Both the position numbers and the translations under genes were made by a program. Below, one piece after another: positions 1 to 9,162 of a stretch of 64,000 bases of DNA. The stretch's first letter is position 1; the number at the start of each line of letters is the position of its first letter. Source of the stretch: Jutongia hominis (GTDB taxonomy: Bacteria > Bacillota > Clostridia > Lachnospirales > Lachnospiraceae); assembly GCF_014384965.1 (NCBI RefSeq), contig NZ_JACRSW010000031.1, positions 134,731 through 198,730 on the forward strand, given 5' to 3'. The notes beneath the pieces were generated by a model that searched no databases, had not been told where the DNA came from, and was given only the letters and a program-made list of their open reading frames with translations.

Positions 1-152
1 AAGTATGTGATCTTATTTTTTTCTTTTGAATTAAATTCGTCCGTGGACAATGCTACGATCAGATAATCTCCTAATGCTTTTGCTCTTTGCAATAAATTAA
101 TATGACCATAATGCAACAGGTCAAATGTTCCATATGTAATAACTTTCTTCAT
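1..152 (-). CDS. tagD: Glycerol-3-phosphate cytidylyltransferase (TagD-like), partial
   Basis: The N-terminal 50 residues are visible; the rest lies beyond the window's left edge. The protein begins [21 protein letters not shown]. The GTFDxxHxGH signature is the nucleotide-binding motif of the cytidylyltransferase family that makes CDP-glycerol from CTP and glycerol 3-phosphate. A GAGGAGG ribosome site lies 5-6 bases before the ATG. The gene follows a CDP-glycerol polymerase-family gene on the same strand, so both probably serve one glycerol-phosphate surface polymer or glycan decoration. Other cytidylyltransferases (for example for ethanolamine or FAD) share the motif, but the neighbour favours CDP-glycerol. 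Confidence 0.8.
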   Translation of the reverse strand, partial: MKKVITYGTFDLLHYGHINLLQRAKALGDYLIVALSTDEFNSKEKNKITY

Positions 153-174
153 TGTACCTCCTCGTTGACCACTT

Positions 175-1494
175 CTATCGGATCTTTAAAATATCTTTGA
201 TATCCTGTACCATTCGCGGTGATGCTGCGTTTTGTGTCTCATCAAAGACGTTTCTTTTTATTTCCTGATACTTCTCATTTTCTGTCATATCGGTCACTTT
301 CCGATGGCAGACTGCTTCTTTTAATGCCTCTTCTAATTCTTCCTGATTCTTCGCTTTCATACCGGGTGTAAATGCTTCATAATCAAAATACATTTCACGC
401 GTATCGGACAAATATTCTTCAAGATCATAGTCAAAAAACACAACCGGCTTATCTGTTAATAAAAAATCAAAATAAATAGAGGAATAATCCGTCACCAACA
501 CATCGGCTTCTTCTAAGAATGTATAGGGATCGGCATCCTTATCAATCACCTGAATTGCTTCTCCCTGCAGCTCTTTAAACTGCGCATTTAATTTTGACTT
601 TGGGTGCAGCTTAACACAAAACAAAATATGATTTTCTTTTAAAAATTGCTGAAAGCTTTCTAATTGCATTACATCAAAGAACTTTTTTTCACTGTCACGG
701 AAAGTAGGCATATAATATACCATCTTCCCTCTGCTGTCTCTCTCCCGGAAAGAAGTGATTTTTTCCAATTCTTTCTCTTCAAGTTCCGGAAGTACATTCT
801 CAAGCACATCAGAGATCAACCTGTCATTTCTCGGATAACCGGAAACTAAGACATGTTCCGTGCGAAATGCTGACGAAAAGATCGGCCGCATAAATTCTGA
901 TGTAGTAAGTACATAATGACTTGGTTTTTCATCGGATAAATTTCTTGGAAAACATTTGAATTTTTCCCAGCTGTTCTTTGGATGTCTGAACAGATCAAAG
1001 CGATTATCCGCCTGAATTTTCTTTAATGGAATGCCATGCCACATATTAACTTTTAAGGCTCTTCCACTCTGCCAGAAATTAATATCCTTAGAATAATTAT
1101 CAAACAAATAAACGCCTGCTCTTAGAGCCATCCAAATGCCTTTCAAAGAATGATAATAATATGCTTCATAACCATTGCTTTGTAAAAAAGAAACAATTTC
1201 TTTATTATGGCTGATCCAGACTGCCCGTATAGTAAGGCAATCTTCATTTGCCTTCCATTCATGCCCTTCTTTTTTCCATGCATCCACTCTTTGTGCAAGT
1301 TTGTCTGACTGATATGCCGAATGCTGGCTTACATACAGATAAAAATATCTTGGATTATCTGCAAATCTTCTTCCAAATGTGCTTCCAAACACCCATATAT
1401 TTTTATTTCCAGGCACTAAAAAAGATAACCAATAGACCGGAAGGAGCAGCAATTGTCCCCAATACTTTAATCCATTGATTATCTTTTTTTTCAT
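175..1494 (-). CDS. CDP-glycerol glycerophosphotransferase family protein
   Basis: A 439-residue protein of the TagB/TagF/TarL family, which transfers glycerol phosphate (or ribitol phosphate) from the CDP-activated form to a lipid-linked or sugar acceptor at the cytoplasmic membrane face. The N-terminus has a short hydrophobic stretch (about residues 10-28), fitting membrane attachment. Family motifs are visible: [10 protein letters not shown] near residue 150, KLHPKS near 295, and [14 protein letters not shown] near 330, the C-terminal GT-B nucleotide-binding region. The next gene downstream is the CDP-glycerol-forming enzyme. Whether the product is teichoic acid, capsule or a phosphoglycerol decoration of a glycan cannot be told from one gene. 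Confidence 0.85.
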   Translation of the reverse strand: MKKKIINGLKYWGQLLLLPVYWLSFLVPGNKNIWVFGSTFGRRFADNPRYFYLYVSQHSAYQSDKLAQRVDAWKKEGHEWKANEDCLTIRAVWISHNKEIVSFLQSNGYEAYYYHSLKGIWMALRAGVYLFDNYSKDINFWQSGRALKVNMWHGIPLKKIQADNRFDLFRHPKNSWEKFKCFPRNLSDEKPSHYVLTTSEFMRPIFSSAFRTEHVLVSGYPRNDRLISDVLENVLPELEEKELEKITSFRERDSRGKMVYYMPTFRDSEKKFFDVMQLESFQQFLKENHILFCVKLHPKSKLNAQFKELQGEAIQVIDKDADPYTFLEEADVLVTDYSSIYFDFLLTDKPVVFFDYDLEEYLSDTREMYFDYEAFTPGMKAKNQEELEEALKEAVCHRKVTDMTENEKYQEIKRNVFDETQNAASPRMVQDIKDILKIR

Positions 1495-1577
1495 CTATTT
1501 ATACCTCCATGTATCTGACATTTGCATCCTACTTTTTATATATATCGTCATTTTTTCTATAAATATAACCTTTATAA

Positions 1578-1651
1578 TCTAAAAAAGTGCAACGCCGGCG
1601 CGTTGCACTGCAAGAATTACGAAGTAATTCTTGTTGTCATTCCACAACCTG
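1578..1651 (-). repeat. Dispersed two-hairpin terminator repeat, copy A
   Basis: Read on the minus strand, this has a perfect 10-bp stem (1611-1633, loop of 3), then a second perfect 10-bp stem (1586-1609, loop CGGC), then a run of T (1581-1585). The second hairpin plus U-tract is a textbook intrinsic terminator for the nonulosonate synthase gene that ends at 1683. The same two-stem design recurs near 23,350, 34,390 and 55,384. Copy A has only a diverged form of the tail shared by the other copies. Confidence 0.8.
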
Positions 1652-1682
1652 CTGGCATTTCCTTTTTATATCTTAACCGGTT

Positions 1683-3176
1683 CTACCATTTATAAACCTT
1701 TGTTTTACGTTCCATTAAATCTTTCTTGGCAATAACCGGATCTTCATAATACGAATCATTCTTGACATGTGTTGTGGAAATCTCTTCAAAAACGGCTCCG
1801 GTACGTGAGCTGAACGAATGCATCTGTCCACGAAGCACTGTCTGGATATCCCCCGGTTTCATTTCTCTTTCCTCTCCGTCTACAACGACTTCGAGATCAC
1901 CATATAAAAGCTGGAAAGTCTCTTCTTTGACTTTGTGCATATGATCCGGATGCTGCTGTCCCGGTAAGACTGCAATCAGCTTCTTACAGTATTCACGATT
2001 GACAATACTGATGATCACGGCACCAAACTGACGGAAATGCTTCATACCGTAATGATGGGAAAGTTCTGCTTCAAAGGTATCTCCTAAATAAATATTCGCT
2101 TCATAAAGCATACCTTTTACATCATGGATCACGCTTCTTGCCAGATTCGTATCGGTAACCGGCTTTGTCTCATGCAATTCTTCATTTGCCTTATAATCTT
2201 TACTGGCAACGACACCTTCAAAGAATTCTCCGCTTGTCATCTGCTTATCATGGTTTGGCATCGCAAAGAAAACATCTTCTCTCTTTAACTCTGTTCCCTT
2301 TTTGACATCATGTTTCAGATAGACTCCACGCATCAATGAATTCAGCGAATCAATCTCTGCCTGGCTGATATAACGCTCTGTTTCCTTCTTCATCTTGCAG
2401 ATTTCTTTGGCTTCTAATGCCGATTTAACCCATTTGTCTGCCTGATCCGGGTTCATCGAATAGGCATTTAACGAGATTGTTTCTGTAGGAAGTCCTACAT
2501 GACGTTCTAAGATTTTAGCGCCTTTTGCAATCGCCATCATCGGGATCACATTATCATCCGGATCTTCATGACCGGAATACCCGATCACATTGTCAGGATA
2601 ACGTCTTCTTAACTTGTCAATAAAATCAAGCTGTAAACGTTCAATCGGTGCCGGATATTCGGCAATGCAATGCATAAATGCAAAGTCGCATCTTTTATGC
2701 GTAAAATAGTTATATAACTTATCAATGTCAGAAATTGTCTTTCCACCTACTGATATAATCACCGGCTTATGTGTCGCTGCAATCTTTTCGAGCAATGGCC
2801 AGTCAAGAGAGCTGCAGCTGGCAACTTTGATAATATCGAGTCCCTGATCCATACACCAGTCCACACCATCTTCATCAAATGGTGTACTCATGGCGATCAT
2901 GCCTTCACTGCGGATCGCTTCTACTAACTCTGTAAACTGGTCATAGGTCAGCCGTGTGCTTTCAAATCTTGGAATATGGTTGACATCTTTTCTACCCTTG
3001 TAGTCCGGGTGAATAAATGTATCCAGATTACGGTATTGCAATTTGACTGCTGCTTTAATGTTATACTTTCTTGCAATCTTTCCCATCTCATGGATAATAT
3101 CTTTTCCATGTTCTACACTTCCCTGATGGCTGTTTGCCATTTCAAAAATAAACAAATCATCAAATATCTTACTCAT
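1683..3176 (-). CDS. neuB: Nonulosonic acid synthase (NeuB family) with C-terminal cupin
   Basis: Predicted to condense phosphoenolpyruvate with a six-carbon amino sugar to make a nine-carbon sialic-type acid (N-acetylneuraminate, legionaminate or pseudaminate; substrate not resolved). Three parts are visible in 497 residues: the TIM-barrel NeuB domain (1-260) with EMANSHQG near the start, His203 in GYSGHE and His226 in LERH as likely metal ligands; an antifreeze-like SAF domain (about 282-340, RGVYLKHDVKKG); and a cupin (about 380-470) with H409, H412, H414 and E418 as likely metal ligands. Canonical NeuB proteins are about 340-350 residues and lack the cupin. The CMP transferase and Maf genes upstream point to flagellin glycosylation. 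Confidence 0.88.
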   Translation of the reverse strand: MSKIFDDLFIFEMANSHQGSVEHGKDIIHEMGKIARKYNIKAAVKLQYRNLDTFIHPDYKGRKDVNHIPRFESTRLTYDQFTELVEAIRSEGMIAMSTPFDEDGVDWCMDQGLDIIKVASCSSLDWPLLEKIAATHKPVIISVGGKTISDIDKLYNYFTHKRCDFAFMHCIAEYPAPIERLQLDFIDKLRRRYPDNVIGYSGHEDPDDNVIPMMAIAKGAKILERHVGLPTETISLNAYSMNPDQADKWVKSALEAKEICKMKKETERYISQAEIDSLNSLMRGVYLKHDVKKGTELKREDVFFAMPNHDKQMTSGEFFEGVVASKDYKANEELHETKPVTDTNLARSVIHDVKGMLYEANIYLGDTFEAELSHHYGMKHFRQFGAVIISIVNREYCKKLIAVLPGQQHPDHMHKVKEETFQLLYGDLEVVVDGEEREMKPGDIQTVLRGQMHSFSSRTGAVFEEISTTHVKNDSYYEDPVIAKKDLMERKTKVYKW

Positions 3177-3295
3177 AACTCTCCTCTTTTCTGTATCTAA
3201 ATATTAATCTTAAATTAAACCACGGTCGCAACAATTACTGTCAAGAGCACAAGTAATGCTAATATCACAATATATGCAAATAAAAACTTTTTTTC

Positions 3296-3817
3296 TTATG
3301 CCTTTTCTATCTCCATTTTTGTCTGCTTGTCATATTCTTCTTTATAACTTCCCAGCCCACGATAATTTTCTTCATCTTTAAATGCAGCATCTGTCTGCTC
3401 ACTATACGGTACATCCGGCTTGTTTGTTAATTCTTCAAAAATAATCTGTGCAATTCGCATTCCTGCTGATAATTCTATTGTATTGTTGGAAATATTCTGA
3501 ATTCGTAAAAATGCAAATGTCACATGACCCGGCTGATAATGTGGTCCATCTACTTTTAATCCCTGACGCATTCTGGAATTTTTCTCAGCAATCCTGCCTA
3601 AGATATTCAAAGGAATTGCCAGTTTTTCTTTTGTTTTCACAAACACGGTTTCACCCGGTCTCAAATCATAATGTATATTCTCTTTTTCATCAATACCGCA
3701 AATCACTCCTATTGTCAGATCATATGATATACCATTCAAATTTTCTTCCTGATAACCGGCTTGAATCAATTGACCTTCCTGAATATAACTTTTTATATCC
3801 TTATCTACCAATATCAT
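3296..3817 (-). CDS. dcd: dCTP deaminase / dUTPase superfamily protein
   Basis: A 173-residue protein of the trimeric dCTP deaminase-dUTPase fold. The motif NSRMRQGLKVDGPHYQPG (residues about 84-101) and the C-terminal GMRIAQIIFEEL match the family's active-site and trimer-core regions. The ATG at 3817 is chosen over an upstream one at 3892 because an AAGGAG site sits 8 bases before it. It probably makes dUMP precursors (dUTP from dCTP), but it is diverged and could be a nucleotide hydrolase or a sugar-nucleotide modifier. It sits inside the nonulosonate cluster, between the synthase and the CMP transferase, which is an odd place for a housekeeping nucleotide enzyme. Confidence 0.75.
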   Translation of the reverse strand: MILVDKDIKSYIQEGQLIQAGYQEENLNGISYDLTIGVICGIDEKENIHYDLRPGETVFVKTKEKLAIPLNILGRIAEKNSRMRQGLKVDGPHYQPGHVTFAFLRIQNISNNTIELSAGMRIAQIIFEELTNKPDVPYSEQTDAAFKDEENYRGLGSYKEEYDKQTKMEIEKA

Positions 3818-4121
3818 AAAATACACTCCTTTTAAAGCATCCGATAAAGCTATTTTACCGAATACTTTTTCCATAAAACACTCCAAAGGCATTATGTTAA
3901 TTACGCATCATTATAGCCAATACCTTAGTTCATTCATGTAGATAAATGAACATTTTTACTTATAATTCCCTTTTATATTTCTACTTTTTCAGTATAGCAC
4001 GCTTATTTTCATACAACAAGCGTTACTTACATATCTTTAACCTATATTCTATTACTATTTCCAACCAATGCTTTTATTTTTAGATAATTTATTTTCTTCT
4101 GAACAGAATCACTATGACACT
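3818..4121. other. 304-base intergenic stretch with a possible dcd promoter
   Basis: AT-rich spacer between dcd and the CMP-sugar transferase gene. I see no coding potential. On the minus strand a perfect TATAAT (3910-3915) lies about 85 bases before the dcd start, but no convincing -35 box stands at the right distance. No hairpin with a U-tract was found for the upstream gene, so read-through is possible. Confidence 0.35.
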
Positions 4122-4823
4122 TTATTCTTCCTGCAAAAGATACTCCTTCGCACGAAGGAACTCTTCTTCGGTATCAATATCAAAGTTGTCTTCCATCTTA
4201 TAACCTGCAATCGTATCTCCCGTCATTGAATGCTTTTTTGTAACAACTTCACTTCGAAAGACATCAATACACGCATTTTGATAATACACATTCGGAAGCT
4301 GCTGCCGTGGCATGTTGTAGCATTCCGGTATGTCTGTCATTAATGGAGAAAGCATTCCGGTATCTTCATCCATATGCCACATCTTATAGGGGATTTCTTT
4401 TGCCGGTGCTACGCATCGCATACTGTCTACATCCGGGTGTACCTCCATATATCGAATCATATTTTCAATATCCTGTATCCGACGGATCGGATATGTCGGG
4501 CGAAGCTGTACAACAAGATCAGGTATATATCCTTCTTTTTCTTCTAAAAAGCTAAGAGCATGCATAAATACATCCAGATCAAGAGATGTATCTGTCGCAT
4601 ACTCTGCCGGTCTGATAAACGGTACTTCTGCTCCATATTCTCTCGCAATTGATGCATATTTTTCACTATCTGTACTTACGATCACTCGATCGATCAAGGA
4701 TGTTTGCAATGCATGCTCAATAGAATACGCCAACATCGGCTTACCATTGATCAGTCTGATATTTTTATCAACAACACTTTTTGAGCCACTTCTGGCCGGT
4801 ATTACAGCAAGTACTTCACTCAT
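4122..4823 (-). CDS. neuA: CMP-nonulosonate cytidylyltransferase (NeuA family)
   Basis: A 233-residue CMP-sugar synthase expected to activate a sialic-type acid with CTP. The N-terminal IPARSGSKSVVDKN is the CTP-binding loop of acylneuraminate cytidylyltransferases. VIVSTDSEKYASIAREYGAEV and VVQLRPTYPIRR (about residue 95-106) are further family blocks. It shares the strand and cluster with the NeuB-type synthase, so together they would supply the CMP-activated donor for the Maf transferases. The first four pathway enzymes (for example PseB/PseC or LegB-type) are not in this window. The substrate among Neu5Ac, Leg and Pse is undetermined. Confidence 0.87.
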   Translation of the reverse strand: MSEVLAVIPARSGSKSVVDKNIRLINGKPMLAYSIEHALQTSLIDRVIVSTDSEKYASIAREYGAEVPFIRPAEYATDTSLDLDVFMHALSFLEEKEGYIPDLVVQLRPTYPIRRIQDIENMIRYMEVHPDVDSMRCVAPAKEIPYKMWHMDEDTGMLSPLMTDIPECYNMPRQQLPNVYYQNACIDVFRSEVVTKKHSMTGDTIAGYKMEDNFDIDTEEEFLRAKEYLLQEE

Positions 4824-4968
4824 ATGTTCTCTCCTTTGAACATTCTGTTCCTAACTATATTATATATCGGCTACACACCTAAAAAAATAACTCTTTTATC
4901 TTGCCGAATCAATTCCTGTTAAGCTTTACTACGCTGACAACATTTGTTTATCTGCTAAAAACACATGA

Positions 4969-6114
4969 TCAACATACAAAATGTGTATTATGAACAGCTT
5001 TCTCCCGGTAATGCTTTCCATAACGAAATACATTTTCAATTGCTTTTTCTTTCTCTACACAGGCAAGCTCAATAATTTTTTCTACACAGATAGAAGAAAT
5101 TTTTTTCTCTTCCAAATACGCTATTGCTTCTTTACAATCTTCATCTGACAAACTGTATTCAAGTCTTCTCACACAAAACTTCAACTTCATAAAATGTTCT
5201 TTAATCGTTGTACTATTAACCGGCTCTATGCAAGCAAAAAGATCACTTTCTCCTGCTGCTTTCTCACGATCCTGTATTTGAAAAAGCAGATATAATACAA
5301 CAAAAAGCTCACTGCTTTGCATCTTTTTGATATGCTGGTATACCATTTCTTTTGCAAAATCCAGGTTTCCCTGATCTAGCTGTGCGATAATCAGATTTTC
5401 AATTCTTTGAACAGCAGCATTTTCTGTTTGCTGCTCTTTGCTTTCTACAAGCGTAGAATGATATTCCTTGCAAAAAAGTGCTCTATATTTCTCATAATTC
5501 TGAAAATTCAGGAAACCGCAATCATGAAGCACCCATGGCACTTCCTGATACGGAACGACCACATGATACCCTTTTATACGAAATTCATAGGATTGCGATG
5601 CATCGTAAAAATCCCATCCGTCAAAAAGATCTTCTCTCCATGGCACATCATACTGTGTCATCATCAAAAGACCATCCACGGCTTCAACTTGTGTATAAAC
5701 CGCTTCTTTGTCATGTTCATGATCAAAGAAATCGTCTACTGTATTCAAATGGCAGCTCCGCAAGGCACCGATGCGGTCATTGGTTTCCCACATTACTGCA
5801 CTTTGCGGCATTTTAAGCGTTCCGACCATTCCGATTATCCCAATTTCAGGATGCTTTAAAAAAAGTGCGATCGTGTCTTTTAAAAATCCGCGATATAAAA
5901 CAAAAACGTCCTGATGCAAATAGACTTTATACTTCGCATCGCTTGCCTGCATCGCAGCATTATAGCCGGCTGTCATGGATTCTGCCTGTGCGATCGTCAA
6001 AAGATCCAGTTCAAATCCATCCGGGATTTCAAGACGATTCAAATAACGGATGCATTCCGATAAATACAGTTCATTATTATAGCAAATAATAAAGCAGATT
6101 TTTTGTTCATTCAT
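4969..6114 (-). CDS. Glycosyltransferase, GT2-like (StrF-type domain)
   Basis: A 381-residue cytoplasmic protein with an N-terminal GT-A-like fold: CFIICYNNELYLSECIRYL at the start, then SMTAGYNAAM and the acidic YKVYLHQDVFVL (about residue 75-85), with the DVF as a DxD-like position. This pattern fits the StrF-type GT2 family (PF13712-like). The C-terminal 150 residues are helical with no known motif. The ATG at 6114 has a GGAGA site 6 bases away; the start at 6144 would overlap the upstream gene. It probably adds a sugar during flagellin or surface glycan assembly, given the neighbouring GT and Maf genes. The substrate is unknown. Confidence 0.72.
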   Translation of the reverse strand: MNEQKICFIICYNNELYLSECIRYLNRLEIPDGFELDLLTIAQAESMTAGYNAAMQASDAKYKVYLHQDVFVLYRGFLKDTIALFLKHPEIGIIGMVGTLKMPQSAVMWETNDRIGALRSCHLNTVDDFFDHEHDKEAVYTQVEAVDGLLMMTQYDVPWREDLFDGWDFYDASQSYEFRIKGYHVVVPYQEVPWVLHDCGFLNFQNYEKYRALFCKEYHSTLVESKEQQTENAAVQRIENLIIAQLDQGNLDFAKEMVYQHIKKMQSSELFVVLYLLFQIQDREKAAGESDLFACIEPVNSTTIKEHFMKLKFCVRRLEYSLSDEDCKEAIAYLEEKKISSICVEKIIELACVEKEKAIENVFRYGKHYREKAVHNTHFVC

Positions 6115-6137
6115 ATCTTCTCTCCATGTGCTTTTCG

Positions 6138-7709
6138 CTACCAATATTTTTCTCTGACTCTTTGCTCTATCGCATCATTTAGATCCCTGATTGCAGACTC
6201 AGAAGAAGTCATAAGCTTTGCCCTGTCTTTTGCTTTTGCAGACATTTCCCGATAAAATGCATCATCCTTACGATACCGTTCTATCTGCTCTTTCATTTCA
6301 CTAAGATCATTGACTGCAAAATCCGGTCCACCGGATACAAAAACGTCCCCTGTCTTTGTATACACACCCGGAACTCCTTTGGCAAATGCTTCGATCACCG
6401 AGAATCCTCCCCCTAAACGGATCGGATTGATATAAAGATCACAAATTTCCATCAATGCTTCCATATCTTCACAATAGCCTATAAAGTTCGTATTTTGTTC
6501 TAAAACCGGATCATTTTGACACCAATCCGAATACGTTTCAAATTTTCCTGCCAGAACTACAAAAAAACCTTCTTTTTCCAGCGTGATCAAAAGTTTTGTA
6601 AAATCATCACTAAGCTCATAGTCCAGACGAATCCCTACGATAACCAATACAAAGGCATCTTCCGGTATCCGGTATTCTTTTCTTGTAAACGTATGTGTCT
6701 GTTCTTTTAATTCAAAAGTAAAACGGCTTTCGATCACATCCATATTGGCAAATGTCTCTTTTTCTTCTTCCCGTATCATTCTTCCTAATATCTTCATCGG
6801 GTTCATTGTATGTGGCAGATTAGAAAAAGCCAATGCCATAGATGCAGTCGGAATAGCCTGACCACATAGATCAGCGGTCATACTTCCGGTTCCCATCGAT
6901 AAAATGTAGAATGGTTTTACCTGCCTGATCAGTCGGAGCACCGTGCGCAGTTTCCGTTCAATCGTCATCTTTTCTGATATTTGTAAAAAATCAAATTCAT
7001 CTTCTCCAAAACGTATCACATGTGCGTTGCGATAGCTTTCCTCTACACTTCCAACAGCCGGATCATAGATGGGAATTTCTCCTGCTGCCAGATATTGTTC
7101 GGTTGTATTGACAATAAATACTTTTTTCCCTAATTTCTTTAACCATTTCACACGTTCGATCAACGTTTTCGTTGGAGCATGATTCATACCGAGAAGCTGA
7201 ATCGTAAGAACAACAATACAAGCAGGATCTCTTTGTTCTTTCGGAATTTTCTCCAACTGTGATTTTGTTTTTTCAAAATAAATACCATAGCTTTTCCGAT
7301 AGATCCGCTCAAGAAGGTTATAACTTTCCCGGTCTGTTTGCACCATCTTTTTCAAAGAAAGCCGTTTAAACTGATTCCAGATATAATACAGTTCATCAGC
7401 ATTAAAATCGCCCAGAAGTATTTCTTTTAATAAACTATTTGTATCTTCTGTTTTTTTCTCTAATCGCATTAAAAGAGACAGTATAAAGCAAAAAAACTCT
7501 TTTGTCATCTTTTCTTCCTGTCTTTGATAACCTGTATTTTTCCTGTCAGCACATGGCTCTAATACCTCTTTACAAGCCTCGATCAACAAATCTTTTTGTT
7601 CTATTGCCGCCTGACTCAAATAATCATAGATCATATTATCTAACTCTTTGAATGCATTTTTATCCTGACATTCTTTGTATGACCTTAAAATTTCCGTCAA
7701 TGAATTCAA
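6138..7709 (-). CDS. Glycosyltransferase, GT4-like (GT-B), TTG start
   Basis: About 523 residues. The C-terminal half has the GT-B signature of family 4: DLYINPIRLGGGFSVIEAFAKGVPGV, with the glutamate that binds nucleotide sugar. A helical N-terminal region of about 150 residues is unassigned. I place the start at a TTG (7707-7709) because a GGAGG stands 7 bases before it, inside the end of the upstream Maf gene, and the TTG overlaps that gene's TGA by two bases (TTGA). This implies coupled translation with the Maf gene. It probably takes part in building the glycan attached to flagellin. The donor sugar is unknown. Confidence 0.72.
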   Translation of the reverse strand: MNSLTEILRSYKECQDKNAFKELDNMIYDYLSQAAIEQKDLLIEACKEVLEPCADRKNTGYQRQEEKMTKEFFCFILSLLMRLEKKTEDTNSLLKEILLGDFNADELYYIWNQFKRLSLKKMVQTDRESYNLLERIYRKSYGIYFEKTKSQLEKIPKEQRDPACIVVLTIQLLGMNHAPTKTLIERVKWLKKLGKKVFIVNTTEQYLAAGEIPIYDPAVGSVEESYRNAHVIRFGEDEFDFLQISEKMTIERKLRTVLRLIRQVKPFYILSMGTGSMTADLCGQAIPTASMALAFSNLPHTMNPMKILGRMIREEEKETFANMDVIESRFTFELKEQTHTFTRKEYRIPEDAFVLVIVGIRLDYELSDDFTKLLITLEKEGFFVVLAGKFETYSDWCQNDPVLEQNTNFIGYCEDMEALMEICDLYINPIRLGGGFSVIEAFAKGVPGVYTKTGDVFVSGGPDFAVNDLSEMKEQIERYRKDDAFYREMSAKAKDRAKLMTSSESAIRDLNDAIEQRVREKYW

Positions 7710-9028
7710 AAAATCTCCTCCAGTGTTTGTTCTTTCATACCATGTATTCTTGCTCCGTTCGAAGCGTTGATCCATTCAATCTCCGTCTCAGATTCAATAC
7801 GTCTTTCGATCCAGCGTCGGTAAATATCCAGCGTTTTACCGGTTCGTACCTGTCTGCCGCCAACACCTTCTACCAAACGTAAATTCTGTGTATCGACAAG
7901 CTTCTTTCCAACTCCTCCGGCATGCGTTTGCTCACCCGGATATCCCATATCCAGACCAACGACTATGATCCTTTTGCAATGCATACGAATTCCAAGATCG
8001 ATTGCAAAGGTAGCTACCGATCCACCGGATTCATATAGTGTATATCCCATTTTGTGTGCTGTCTCTTCTGCTTCCGGCATTCCCTCCTGATAAGCAATAT
8101 AACGCTTGCTTTCATATTCATTTGCCACAATTGCCGCTACTGTCGATAGGTAGATCAACGGGATTCCTGAATTTTCAATTCCACGGATACGGCAGCGAGT
8201 GCCTGCTTTTGCATCCGTCATTACAAGATAATCCGGACGGATCTTTTCTGCCAATACTTTTTGGGCAACTTTTCCGACACAAAGCATAACAATATCTTCT
8301 CTGCCGCTTAACTCTCGAAGCTTCTCCCAGTGTTCTTCTAACGACGGTCCACCGGCTAATAATATCATCGTTTTATCGCAGAATGTATCAGAAAGCACAT
8401 CTACACATTCGTCCTGTAACGTCTGGTTTTTATGAAAATTTTCAACCAAAAGCTCACCCTGCTTTTCCATCGAAGCAAAGATCACTTTATAATTTTCTAA
8501 AATTTCACGAAGAGAACGATCCGGTGTGGTCTTGATCGCCGGTTCCCACATACAATAGCGTATGTCTTCTTTTTCTCCGTCAAGCCATGGAATATAATCT
8601 TTGGGATTTTTGCAATATACGATCGTCACTTTTGTATCTTCTAAAAGTTCTTTCAGGTTACGATAACGCATACAGATTGCAAGCACTTCGAGATCACTTT
8701 CCAAAACGACGATCTTTTTAGATGTCATTTTTGCTAATGCTTCTACATGATAGCCAAGAGCCATGCCAAACACGACATATTCCTCGCAGGATTCATTACG
8801 ATTCGCTTTTGCAAAAAGTTCAGCCTCCCGTCTGGGATTTCTTGCAGAGCAAAGACGAATCTTTTTTTGCTCTTCTTCTAATGAAAGAACGACATCTCCA
8901 TCCCTTGTCCGATCCAGATAAAATATTCTGTCGGATTCATCCTGAAATGTGTTTAACACACGATACAACTTAGAATCTTTCTTTTTTAAGATAGAAAGAT
9001 TACTTTGCCAAAAATCATTTTCTTCCAA
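7706..9028 (-). CDS. Maf-family (DUF115) motility-associated glycosyltransferase, short paralogue
   Basis: A 440-residue member of the motility accessory factor family (6-hydroxymethylpterin pyrophosphokinase MptE-like, DUF115), whose studied members transfer nonulosonic acids to flagellin Ser/Thr before export. Motifs: LAGGPSLEEHW (about residue 220), YLVMTDAKAG (about 265), ESGGSVATFAIDLG (about 330) and VVGLDMGYPGEQTHAGG (about 355). It is coupled to the GT4 gene downstream and lies 134 bases downstream of a longer paralogue (9163-10992). The pair may act on different flagellin sites or different sugars. Confidence 0.85.
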   Translation of the reverse strand: MEENDFWQSNLSILKKKDSKLYRVLNTFQDESDRIFYLDRTRDGDVVLSLEEEQKKIRLCSARNPRREAELFAKANRNESCEEYVVFGMALGYHVEALAKMTSKKIVVLESDLEVLAICMRYRNLKELLEDTKVTIVYCKNPKDYIPWLDGEKEDIRYCMWEPAIKTTPDRSLREILENYKVIFASMEKQGELLVENFHKNQTLQDECVDVLSDTFCDKTMILLAGGPSLEEHWEKLRELSGREDIVMLCVGKVAQKVLAEKIRPDYLVMTDAKAGTRCRIRGIENSGIPLIYLSTVAAIVANEYESKRYIAYQEGMPEAEETAHKMGYTLYESGGSVATFAIDLGIRMHCKRIIVVGLDMGYPGEQTHAGGVGKKLVDTQNLRLVEGVGGRQVRTGKTLDIYRRWIERRIESETEIEWINASNGARIHGMKEQTLEEIF

Positions 9029-9162
9029 TACAATTACTCCTGTACTTTTTTGCTCTCCATTAAAGTCAGATCAATACACTTTCAGAAAACTTCAGATGAT
9101 CTGACTCTATACTTTTCATGAAAAACATATATTTTACTCTAAATTTTAATGATAATCTCTTA

